Made by a program: the position numbers and the translations under genes. A stretch of 5,673 bases of DNA, taken from assembly GCA_015233265.1 (NCBI GenBank), contig JADFXZ010000149.1, positions 1 to 5,673 of the forward strand, read 5' to 3'. The DNA comes from Nitrospirota bacterium. GTDB lineage: Bacteria; Nitrospirota; Thermodesulfovibrionia; Thermodesulfovibrionales; Magnetobacteriaceae. Below, piece after piece: positions 1 through 5,206 of this stretch. Within the stretch, counting starts at the first letter, position 1; each line of letters opens with the position of its first letter. A model generated the notes under the pieces. It was not told where the DNA came from and searched no databases. It was given only the letters and a program-made list of their open reading frames with translations.

Positions 1-1
1 G

Positions 2-496
2 TTACAGAAGGCAGCGCTGCTGGGTTTTGTGGTCATAGCTGGGCTGACATGGGTTGTGTGTGCTACCGGAGAGAATGCCTCCAACTACATCGCGGGGGCG
101 CCGCTTATATCGTTAGATTACCTCTATAGCCATGAACAGTGGGCTGAGAAATCGGCATGGGCGATATATGCCGCAGGGGCGCTTGCCCTGATTGGGGTAC
201 TAAAGATATGGCTCAATAGACAGCTGCATGGGTTATTCTTCATCTTTTTTTCAATCGCGGCGGTTGCCGCCATATCGCTAAGCGCTATAACATCAGACAT
301 TGGAGCTAAGGTTGTAAACCCAGGAATCAGGCCGGATTCCAAGCTCATTAAGTCGTCTAAGTATCAGGAATATAAGCAAATGAAAAAACAAGGCGGCACA
401 CCCAAATCTGATAATAACTCATTAACGAAACCTGCCGCCGCCTCGGATAACACATCAGAGCCGGTAAAAAACGCAGCCAATGAAACACCCAAATGA
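2..496 (+). CDS. Multi-pass membrane protein, 3' part (DUF2231-like?)
   Basis: The frame is open from the left edge, so the gene starts outside the window. A GTG at 29 is inside the first membrane segment and is unlikely to be the true start. The visible 164 codons hold three hydrophobic segments: about residues 1-22 (LLGFVVIAGLTWVV), 57-77 (AWAIYAAGALALIGVLKIW) and 82-105 (LFFIFFSIAAVAAISLSAI). A loop between the first two has GEN...HEQWAEK. The last 55 residues are hydrophilic, rich in K, N, S, T and P, and look disordered. The short-helix layout with a G-E and H-E motif resembles DUF2231 membrane proteins, whose function is poorly known. This is recognition by eye, not a search. The stop overlaps the next start as ATGA, so the two genes are probably co-transcribed and translationally coupled. 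Confidence 0.75.
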   Translation, partial: LQKAALLGFVVIAGLTWVVCATGENASNYIAGAPLISLDYLYSHEQWAEKSAWAIYAAGALALIGVLKIWLNRQLHGLFFIFFSIAAVAAISLSAITSDIGAKVVNPGIRPDSKLIKSSKYQEYKQMKKQGGTPKSDNNSLTKPAAASDNTSEPVKNAANETPK

Positions 497-1128
497 CTAA
501 TGACTGGATTGACATATCGCTAGACATTAAAAATGGAATGCTCACCTGGCCAGGAGACCCTGAGTTTTCACTGAAGGCACTTCACAGCATTGACAACGGG
601 GATATGCTCAACCTATCGCACATCTCGATGACCTCACACACGGGAACTCACATGGACGCCCCGCTGCACTGGCTCAGAGACGGCAAATCCATAGATGAGA
701 TGCCGATTTCGGTAACTGCTGGCCCTGCACTCGTTATAGAGGTACAAGACAAGGAATCTATAAAGGCAGCGGAACTCGAACCTTACGGGCTGAAAAAAGG
801 ACAGAGAATCCTCTTTAAGACCTGCAACAGCACCAATCACACTAAGAAATTCACCGAGGACTACGTATATATCTCTGTTGAGGCCGCAAGGCTCCTCGCA
901 CAGACCGGTGTCCTGATGGCAGGCATAGACGCCCTGTCAATTGGCGGGTTTCACGCGGATGGACAGCTGATTCATACGACACTGCTTGAGGCTGGGGTGT
1001 GGATAATCGAGGGGCTTGACCTGTCTGCCGTCAGCCCTGGCCAGTATGAGCTTATGTGCCTGCCGCTGAAACTAATCGGCTGCGACGGCGCACCATCAAG
1101 GGCAGTTCTCAGGAAACTGGCCGTATAA
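493..1128 (+). CDS. Cyclase / KynB-family metal-dependent hydrolase
   Basis: This 211-residue protein has the usual length and motifs of the cyclase family (PF04199), which includes bacterial kynurenine formamidase (KynB), isatin hydrolase and related amide or ester hydrolases. Near the N-terminus is WPGDP (19-23). The metal-binding signature HTGTHMDAPLH gives H49, H53, D55 and H59. A second active-site block holds D146 and H161, followed by LLEAGVWIIEGLDLS with E173. In the family these residues bind divalent metal, often zinc, and activate water. The protein is probably cytoplasmic, as no signal peptide is visible. The start is fixed by the 4-bp ATGA overlap with the upstream membrane-protein gene. 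No tryptophan-degradation gene is nearby, so the substrate cannot be named and I do not use kynB. A terminator follows about 14 bases after the stop. Confidence 0.9.
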   Translation: MTNDWIDISLDIKNGMLTWPGDPEFSLKALHSIDNGDMLNLSHISMTSHTGTHMDAPLHWLRDGKSIDEMPISVTAGPALVIEVQDKESIKAAELEPYGLKKGQRILFKTCNSTNHTKKFTEDYVYISVEAARLLAQTGVLMAGIDALSIGGFHADGQLIHTTLLEAGVWIIEGLDLSAVSPGQYELMCLPLKLIGCDGAPSRAVLRKLAV

Positions 1129-1141
1129 GGCTTAGCCCAGT

Positions 1142-1191
1142 GGCAGTATTTTCCCTTGTTACACACTGTAGGAAAATAATGCCGTTTTTTT
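1142..1191 (+). terminator. Rho-independent terminator after the hydrolase gene
   Basis: GGCA at 1142-1145 pairs with TGCC at 1180-1183, and TATTTTCC at 1147-1154 pairs with GGAAAATA at 1171-1178. One G/A mismatch separates the two blocks, so the stem has 12 pairs. The 16-base loop contains a small TACA/TGTA inner pair. One base after the stem comes a run of seven T (1185-1191). Its place, 14 bases after the stop codon and before a new promoter, fits the end of the left transcription unit. The stem is AT-rich in its middle, so its strength is uncertain. Confidence 0.65.
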
Positions 1192-1268
1192 GACACCTGT
1201 TCTGACACAGAATCCCGAAATCAATAGCCGCATAGCCCGTCATCGCTATAATCTCTGATGCCATGGCA

Positions 1269-1285
1269 CTGGCATATTAATTGCT
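1269..1285 (+). promoter_or_regulatory. Sigma-54 (-24/-12) promoter for motAB
   Basis: The sequence CTGGCATATTAATTGCT has TGGCA at 1270-1274 and TTGC at 1281-1284. The GG and GC dinucleotides lie exactly 12 bases apart, which is the fixed spacing of sigma-54 (RpoN) promoters (consensus TGGCAC-N5-TTGC). Transcription would begin near 1296, giving a leader of about 33 bases before the motA start. RpoN control of flagellar genes is common in bacteria, which supports the assignment, but the required enhancer-binding activator site is not identified. A TATAAT at 1247-1252 is a competing sigma-70 -10 candidate without a good -35 element. Confidence 0.65.
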
Positions 1286-1314
1286 ATATCACAGTATATT
1301 CCTAAAGAAACATT

Positions 1315-1320
1315 GGAGGT
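1315..1320 (+). promoter_or_regulatory. Ribosome binding site of motA
   Basis: GGAGGT ends eight bases before the ATG at 1329. It is a near-consensus Shine-Dalgarno and fixes the motA start. Confidence 0.8.
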
Positions 1321-1328
1321 AGCAGGGC

Positions 1329-2159
1329 ATGAGAGTTAAGAATTTGACAGTGGTAGTGTTCGTGAGTATAGTGGTGGCGTTGGTGGTCTTTTCCCTGTTT
1401 CGGGGGATGGGGTTTAGCGTTCTTTTCAACCCTGATGCCCTGATTATCGTCGTTGGGGGAACAATTATTGGGATGATGTTGGGATTTCCTGTTGAGAGAC
1501 TCAAAACGACATACAACGACATCGTCAAGTCTTTTAAAGACAAGACCACAAAGGAATCCCTGATAGAGGAGATTCTCGAGATGGCACGGATAAACAGGAA
1601 CGCTGGCATCAGGGCCTTCGAAAAAGCCATTGATGACATCAAAGACGATTTCCTGAAGTTTGGCGCCAATCTCATAGTAAACAACTACAGTGAAAAGCAG
1701 ATCAAAGAGATAATGGAACGGCAGATGACAGCCATAATTATCAATCAAAGTTTCAGCCAAAACGTCTTGAGAACGCTTGCCCGCCTGATGCCGTCACTGG
1801 GCCTTGCGGGGACAGTAGTAAGCCTGATAAAGATGTTTAAGGATTTCGGCTCAGTTGAGACGCTTGCCCCGCTGATGGCGGTTGCCCTGATGTCAACATT
1901 TTATGGCGTGGTGCTGGCAAACATGGCAGCCTTGCCGCTGTGTGCGAAACTCAGGGAGAAGTCCATCAAATCAGGCTCTATGATGATAATTGCAATTGAG
2001 GGCATCTCGGCTATCTGTAATGTGGAACACCCGCTGAAGATTGAGGAGCGCCTCAGAGGATTTGAGGAGACGGCTGAAGCATCACTTTTGAGTATGCCGG
2101 CTAAACGGGTATTCTTAGGCCGTAAATATAATGCTGTACACGCAGGCGGCATACGCTAA
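1329..2159 (+). CDS. motA: Flagellar motor stator protein MotA (MotA/PomA family)
   Basis: MotA is the inner-membrane stator subunit that, with MotB, conducts ions and drives rotor movement through contacts with FliG. The 276-residue length is typical. Four membrane segments are visible: about 6-24, 35-55 (PDALIIVVGGTIIGMMLGFP), 152-170 and 180-205. The conserved prolines are P155 (LMPSLGLAGTVVSLIKMF) and P203 (GVVLANMAALPLCAKL). The cytoplasmic loop between segments 2 and 3 has R90 and E98 at the eight-residue spacing of the rotor-contacting charges known from E. coli MotA. The gene follows a strong ribosome site and a sigma-54-type promoter, and its TAA overlaps the motB ATG by one base (TAATG), so coupled synthesis is expected. 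Whether the unit carries protons or sodium cannot be told from this chain. No other flagellar gene is in the window. Confidence 0.92.
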   Translation: MRVKNLTVVVFVSIVVALVVFSLFRGMGFSVLFNPDALIIVVGGTIIGMMLGFPVERLKTTYNDIVKSFKDKTTKESLIEEILEMARINRNAGIRAFEKAIDDIKDDFLKFGANLIVNNYSEKQIKEIMERQMTAIIINQSFSQNVLRTLARLMPSLGLAGTVVSLIKMFKDFGSVETLAPLMAVALMSTFYGVVLANMAALPLCAKLREKSIKSGSMMIIAIEGISAICNVEHPLKIEERLRGFEETAEASLLSMPAKRVFLGRKYNAVHAGGIR

Positions 2160-2974
2160 TGAACGATTCCTACAAGAAGATAGTCGAGCAGTTCACCGCC
2201 GATGGTGAAGACAATCTGTGGCTCATCACGATGACAGATTTGATGTCTCTGCTGCTCGTTTGTTTTTTGATGTTTTTCGTCATATCGAAAAGAAATGAAA
2301 ACGCGACTGAAAAGGCTCAACAGCAGGCAGTTACTCAAAGCCAGAGCGTTGAGACTGAGGCCGTAACAGCACAAACACCACATAGCACACCAGCACCAGC
2401 GTTAGACAGCCGTGCCACTGAGACCTCAGCGGTAGCCGCAATCGCAGCTGATGATGGCGCCGCCACATCGGTCGTTGTCACAACGGCTGATAAATCACCA
2501 GACGACGTAAAGGCAGCGGCGGCAGTTATTGACCCTGCCCCGGAGCTTGAGGCGGTTGTCAGGGCGCAGAATCTCAGCGAAGAGGTCACCATCACGACCG
2601 CCGAAAAAGGTGTAGTAATAACGATGAGAGAAAAGGTATCTTTTGTGCCGGCCAGCGCGGTGATATTAAAGAACTCCGCACCTGTATTGGATAAGGTATC
2701 TGAGCTGATAAAGCGCCATCCATCATATGTCATAGAGATAGACGGGCACACAGACAACTCCCCTATTCACTCGCCGTTATATCCATCCAACTGGGAGCTG
2801 TCAACAGCAAGGGCAACAAGTGTATTACAGTATCTTATAGCTAAGGGGGTTGACCCTAAGGGATTTGCGGTAAAGGGTAATGGCGACAGCGCTCCGATAG
2901 CGCCAAACGACACCCCTGCGCACAGGGCACAGAACAGGCGCGTAGAGATCAGGATAAAAGAGAAAACAATATAA
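2159..2974 (+). CDS. motB: Flagellar motor stator protein MotB (OmpA-like C-terminus)
   Basis: MotB partners MotA and anchors the stator to peptidoglycan. The 271-residue chain has a short cytoplasmic start, then one membrane helix at about 22-42 (LITMTDLMSLLLVCFLMFF). D27 in it matches the ion-binding aspartate of MotB/PomB (D32 in E. coli MotB). Residues about 50-140 form a low-complexity linker rich in A, T, V and S. The OmpA-like peptidoglycan-binding domain fills about 145-266 with GHTDN (196-200), NWELS (211-215), the GNGDSAPIAPN turn (240-250) and NRRVEI (259-264). DLMSLL around the aspartate is closer to the PomB wording than to E. coli MotB, but this does not settle ion choice. The start overlaps the motA stop. 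Stand-alone OmpA proteins are excluded by the TM aspartate and the motA neighbour. Confidence 0.92.
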   Translation: MNDSYKKIVEQFTADGEDNLWLITMTDLMSLLLVCFLMFFVISKRNENATEKAQQQAVTQSQSVETEAVTAQTPHSTPAPALDSRATETSAVAAIAADDGAATSVVVTTADKSPDDVKAAAAVIDPAPELEAVVRAQNLSEEVTITTAEKGVVITMREKVSFVPASAVILKNSAPVLDKVSELIKRHPSYVIEIDGHTDNSPIHSPLYPSNWELSTARATSVLQYLIAKGVDPKGFAVKGNGDSAPIAPNDTPAHRAQNRRVEIRIKEKTI

Positions 2975-2980
2975 TGTTAC

Positions 2981-2986
2981 AGGAGG
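2981..2986 (+). promoter_or_regulatory. Ribosome binding site of the radical SAM gene
   Basis: AGGAGG lies ten bases before the ATG at 2997 and seven bases after the motB stop. It selects this start and suggests the gene is read from the motAB message. Confidence 0.75.
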
Positions 2987-2996
2987 ACTTCATATT

Positions 2997-3782
2997 ATGG
3001 CAGTAAGTATTGAGAAAATATCATCTAAGTCAATTTTAACAAGGAGCGGCATCGATGGGATTGACTACTGCGTAAATCCATACATGGGCTGTATGCACGG
3101 CTGCCTATATTGCTATGCGATGTTTATGAAGAAATACACGGGGCACGGTGAGGACTGGGGTGCGTTTGTGGATATAAAGACCAATGCCGCTACCGTATTG
3201 AGAAAGCAGCTCCAGAGCGCCAAGCGCGGCAACGTCATCATAAGTTCAGTAACAGACCCGTACCAGCCGGTTGAGGCCAGATACAAGGTAACAAGACAGT
3301 GCCTTGAGGCGTTGCTTGAGTATCAGTACCCGGTTGAGGTATTGACCAAGTCGTCACTTATCATGCGCGACGTAGACCTTCTCAGCCAGTTTGAAGACGT
3401 TGAAGTAGGGATAAGTATAACGACAGAAAACGACAGGATAAGACGTGCGTTCGAGCCTAAGACCTCGCCAATAGCAGTGCGAATCAGGACACTGAAGGCA
3501 CTGCGTGAAAAGGGGATAAAGACATACGTGTTTGTAGGCCCGGTGCTGCCAATGGAGCCAGAGGAACTTGCGGCACAGATTGCTCCATACGCTGAGTACG
3601 TACTGATAGACAGAATGAACTACACGTCAAAGACCGTGAAGATATATAAGGACCTTAAATTAACGCAGTGGCTTGAGAAGGGATTCACGGAAAACATAAT
3701 CCACAGATTAAAGGACGCACTCGGCACAAAGGCCATAGAAGTACGAGGGGCACGTTCGGCCAGTACATGCCGCTGCGCATAA
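2997..3782 (+). CDS. Radical SAM protein, SPL family (SplB / Rv2578c-like)
   Basis: The 261-residue protein belongs to the radical SAM superfamily, which uses a 4Fe-4S cluster and S-adenosylmethionine to start radical chemistry. The cluster motif is CMHGCLYC with C32, C36 and C39 (CxxxCxxC), preceded by VNPYMG. The wider pattern is that of the COG1533 group related to spore photoproduct lyase: SSVTDPYQPVE, then TRQCLEALL, VEVLTKSSLIMRD, VGISITT, FEPKTSPIAVRIRTLK and FVGPVLPM. These proteins are common outside spore formers and their reaction is mostly unknown, so DNA photoproduct repair should not be assumed. A C-x-C pair (C258, C260) sits at the extreme C-terminus, with no known role visible. 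The gene lies 22 bases after motB and may share its transcript. It ends 32 bases before a palindrome that could mark the 3' end. Confidence 0.88.
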   Translation: MAVSIEKISSKSILTRSGIDGIDYCVNPYMGCMHGCLYCYAMFMKKYTGHGEDWGAFVDIKTNAATVLRKQLQSAKRGNVIISSVTDPYQPVEARYKVTRQCLEALLEYQYPVEVLTKSSLIMRDVDLLSQFEDVEVGISITTENDRIRRAFEPKTSPIAVRIRTLKALREKGIKTYVFVGPVLPMEPEELAAQIAPYAEYVLIDRMNYTSKTVKIYKDLKLTQWLEKGFTENIIHRLKDALGTKAIEVRGARSASTCRCA

Positions 3783-3814
3783 AGTTCGACCTCCTCCCAC
3801 ATAGTAATATAAAT

Positions 3815-3838
3815 GGATTCCCGTGAAAGCGGGAATCC
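3815..3838. repeat. Perfect palindrome, REP-like element or transcript end
   Basis: GGATTCCCG at 3815-3823 pairs perfectly with CGGGAATCC at 3830-3838 around the loop TGAAAG. AAAT before and ATTT after, offset by two bases, could lengthen the stem. There is no T-run on the + side and only a short T-rich stretch on the minus side, so it is not a classic terminator. The wording (ATTCCCG...CGGGAAT) is like small dispersed palindromic repeats found in many bacterial genomes. Only one copy is present here, so the repeat class cannot be shown from this window. It could also protect the 3' end of the upstream message. Confidence 0.6.
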
Positions 3839-3869
3839 GCATTTCTGCAGGAATAGAGTTTACTTCATG

Positions 3870-3875
3870 TATAAT
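3870..3875 (+). promoter_or_regulatory. Possible -10 element before hicB
   Basis: TATAAT lies about 78 bases before the chosen hicB start in the 170-base gap after the radical SAM gene. No convincing -35 box is found 16-19 bases upstream, so this is only a candidate. Apart from this and the palindrome, I see nothing else in the gap. Confidence 0.25.
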
Positions 3876-3952
3876 ATTTTCGATTTAATCTGGTGTAATT
3901 AAAACATAGCCGTGGCGATTGAACTAAAAAAATGCGTGCTGACGGAGACGAT

Positions 3953-4138
3953 ATGAAGCTGACACTGGTTTACTGGAAGGGGGAAAAGTTTTGGTTAGGC
4001 AAACTGCTTGAATATCCCGACATTATGACACAGGCAGAGACTCTTGAGGAGTTGGAAGAAAATATAAAAGACGCATATCACCTGATGGTTTTAGAGGATA
4101 TCCCCGGAGATTTCAAGTTAAAAGAAATCGCTGTATGA
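3953..4138 (+). CDS. hicB: HicB-family antitoxin (orphaned)
   Basis: This 61-residue protein matches short HicB-type antitoxins of type II toxin-antitoxin systems. The beta-strand start MKLTLVYWKGEKFWLGKLLEY is followed by the P-x-x-x-TQAETLEELEENIKDAY block, which in this fold forms the partial RNase H-like domain that masks the HicA toxin. It ends in KEIAV. I chose ATG 3953 because GGAG at 3944-3947 is correctly spaced from it (5 bases) and because family members begin at this MKL. An in-frame ATG at 3932 would add MRADGDD with no ribosome site. The stop overlaps as ATGA the start of a hicA reading frame, the usual hicB-hicA layout. The toxin survives only as a stub, so this antitoxin has no local partner. 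No DNA-binding C-terminal domain is present. Confidence 0.8.
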   Translation: MKLTLVYWKGEKFWLGKLLEYPDIMTQAETLEELEENIKDAYHLMVLEDIPGDFKLKEIAV

Positions 4139-4191
4139 AGCGAAAGGCCCTTATCCGGCAACTCGAAGAGGCAGGATGTAAAATTAATTAA
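4135..4191 (+). pseudogene. hicA: hicA toxin remnant, N-terminal 18 codons
   Basis: The frame starts at the ATG overlapping the hicB stop and reads MKRKALIRQLEEAGCKIN before TAA at 4189. The first 15 residues look like the opening helix of HicA mRNA interferases, which typically run about 60 residues and place the catalytic histidine after this point in a GSH-type motif. Everything after C15 is missing: the sequence changes to an AT-rich run (about 4180-4200) and then to the ribosome site of the next frame. The stub therefore cannot be a working toxin. It is too short to be recognised by itself and the call depends on the hicB context. Confidence 0.6.
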
Positions 4192-4202
4192 TTCTAAAAA
4201 AC

Positions 4203-4208
4203 AGGAGG
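4203..4208 (+). promoter_or_regulatory. Strong ribosome binding site facing an ATT start
   Basis: AGGAGG ends seven bases before ATT at 4216, the codon where the second HicB-like protein should start. No ATG, GTG or TTG lies between the upstream in-frame stop (TAA 4195) and this point, so the site decides the start call. Confidence 0.65.
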
Positions 4209-4215
4209 AAACGCT

Positions 4216-4437
4216 ATTAAACTCAAAGTAATAGTTCATGAAGTAGAGGAAGGCGGCTATTGGGCTGAAATACCAGCAATTCATGGGTGTGCAACGCAAG
4301 GGAATTCATTTGACAAATTATTGAAGAATATTTACAAGGCCGTAGAGGGTTGTTTATCTGCGGCTCTAAATGATATTGATGCAGTTTCAAGATGTCATCT
4401 TTTTACTAAATTTTCCTTAGATATAGCTCGGATATAA
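4216..4437 (+). pseudogene. Second HicB-like antitoxin, ATT start, altered tail
   Basis: From ATT at 4216 the frame reads (M/I)KLKVIVHEVEEGGYWAEI, then PAIHGCATQGNSFDKLLKNI and YKAVEGCLS. This is the conserved HicB/UPF0150 antitoxin core: GGYWAE (13-18), P-A-x-x-G-C (20-25) and TQG (27-29). The frame has 73 codons and ends at TAA 4435. The only reasonable start is ATT, an initiator known in rare genes such as infC and pcnB. More simply, an ATG may have mutated to ATT. The last 25 or so residues (AALNDIDAVSRCHLFTKF...) do not look like a HicB tail and run into the 3' end of the convergent PIN gene, overlapping it by 21-43 bases. No hicA follows. It may be silent, or expressed weakly as an orphan antitoxin. 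Confidence 0.6.
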
Positions 4438-4919
4438 AAAATGTATTGATATACCGCATTCGAATAAGGCGTCCTTAAAACCCCACCATTTACTATCGGA
4501 GCCTGCATGACTGGCGGTTTATCACAATGGGCATTTGCTGCTGAGATAAACTTTCTGTCAGATTTATCAAACCCTGTTAACCATTCGTGCTTGGGGAACT
4601 CGTCATAGGTTTCGCTATTACTTGTAATCCTTACCTGTTCTATCTTTTGGGGCTTCCATTGGTTGTCGTGAACCCACTTCATAAATATATCGCCAACTCC
4701 GGGCTGACCTCTGAGAGAAAGATTTTGTCTGTATTCCATGAAAATCTCACTGCCCGAATCGATTACCAACCCACCCTTTTGAGTTACATGCTGAATTAGC
4801 CGAATACATTCAACTATGCACGAAGGAGGGACATCTGAATCTGGGTCTGGTTTAGCAGCTAAATTTGCCGTCTTTGGCACATTGGTATCAACCAGACATT
4901 TCTTTGGCAGGTCGTTCAT
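4395..4919 (-). CDS. PIN-domain nuclease, C-terminus frameshifted
   Basis: The 174-residue frame starts with a PIN-domain signature: CLVDTNVPKTAN with D11, the first metal-binding aspartate of this ribonuclease fold. E62 in FMEYRQNL fits the second acidic position and D118/D121 in FDKSDRKFISAANAH the third. PIN proteins cleave RNA with Mg or Mn, often as toxins or defence effectors. After A140 the read-through frame turns into unrelated residues. One frame over (codons from 4500), the sequence continues as SDSKWWGFKDALFECG and ISIHFLYPSYI, with a TAA at 4419-4417. This is the expected PIN ending, holding the fourth acidic residue and the WW. A single base is therefore missing at about 4500, or the assembly has an error. 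The ATG overlaps the ATPase stop as ATGA, and AGGAG at 4930-4934 is well spaced, so the pair was co-translated. Confidence 0.7.
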   Translation of the reverse strand: MNDLPKKCLVDTNVPKTANLAAKPDPDSDVPPSCIVECIRLIQHVTQKGGLVIDSGSEIFMEYRQNLSLRGQPGVGDIFMKWVHDNQWKPQKIEQVRITSNSETYDEFPKHEWLTGFDKSDRKFISAANAHCDKPPVMQAPIVNGGVLRTPYSNAVYQYIFYIRAISKENLVKR

Positions 4920-5206
4920 TTGTGGTCTTCTCCTGTTTCCATGCTCATACGCCTTGACATCGCGGCCATGGACTGCGCGGTAATATCCCCCATCTCGTCT
5001 CCAAAAAAGTTATCCGGCCAGTTCTTGATGTTGCCAAACGCATCGACTTCCAGCGGCTCAAGAACAGCTGGGGTCTTGTCGATATTAGCAAAATAAGCAG
5101 CCACCTTCTCCTTTGGCAGAGTACCTTCGGCAATCCGCCTCTGCAGCCGCCGTAAAAAATGCTCCGAATGAGTCTCTATAATCAACTGAATATTTCGGAA
5201 TCGCTT
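4916..5206 (-). pseudogene. AAA ATPase C-terminal fragment (DUF3696)
   Basis: The frame reads KRFRNIQLIIETHSEHFL from 5206, then RRLQRRIAEG, VAAYFANIDK, PLEVDAFGNIKNWPDNFFGDE and a short tail. QLIIETHSEH...RLQRRI is the late ATPase-core motif of OLD-like/DUF3696 ATPases, and PLEVDxxGxIxxWPxxFFGD is their DUF3696 C-terminal domain. A TTG at 5185 could be called as a start, but it encodes the leucine inside the conserved QLIIETHS motif, so this is the end of a longer protein. The in-frame TGA at 5209-5207 cuts it off from the N-terminal piece, which lies in another frame. The ABC-type signature and Walker B regions that should come before are absent. The stop overlaps the PIN gene start by 4 bp. 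Confidence 0.75.

Noticed and set aside
1191..1208. TGACAC direct repeat (1191-1196 and 1203-1208)
   Set aside because: Two 6-mers 12 bases apart are easily explained by chance, and no known regulator site fits.
1190..1252. TTGACA at 1190-1195 and TATAAT at 1247-1252 as a sigma-70 promoter
   Set aside because: The boxes are 51 bases apart, so they cannot work together. TTGACA has no -10 at 17 bases, and TATAAT has no -35. The TTGACA also overlaps the terminator T-run.
1302..1760. 152-residue minus-strand frame (and a 131-residue one at 1289-1684)
   Set aside because: Both lie antisense within motA, which has full family motifs, a strong ribosome site and a promoter. The antisense products have biased, unfamiliar composition.
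2335..2757. 140-residue minus-strand frame inside motB
   Set aside because: It mirrors the low-complexity Ala/Thr/Val linker of MotB, which opens the opposite strand by composition alone.
3932..3952. Upstream ATG start for hicB at 3932
   Set aside because: No ribosome site precedes it, the added MRADGDD is not family-like, and GGAG at 3944 points to ATG 3953.
4078..4299. 73-residue minus-strand frame across the hicA stub and second hicB
   Set aside because: It is antisense to recognisable HicB and HicA sequence, with no motif and no ribosome site that I can support.
4401..4445. Bidirectional terminator between the convergent genes
   Set aside because: Only 4-bp stems (CTAA/TTAG, ATAT/ATAT) and AT-rich runs are present, which is too weak to call.
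4916..5185. Stand-alone 89-residue protein starting with TTG at 5185
   Set aside because: The TTG is the conserved leucine of QLIIETHSEH, and family-like residues continue upstream of it, so this is a fragment of the ATPase and not an independent gene.
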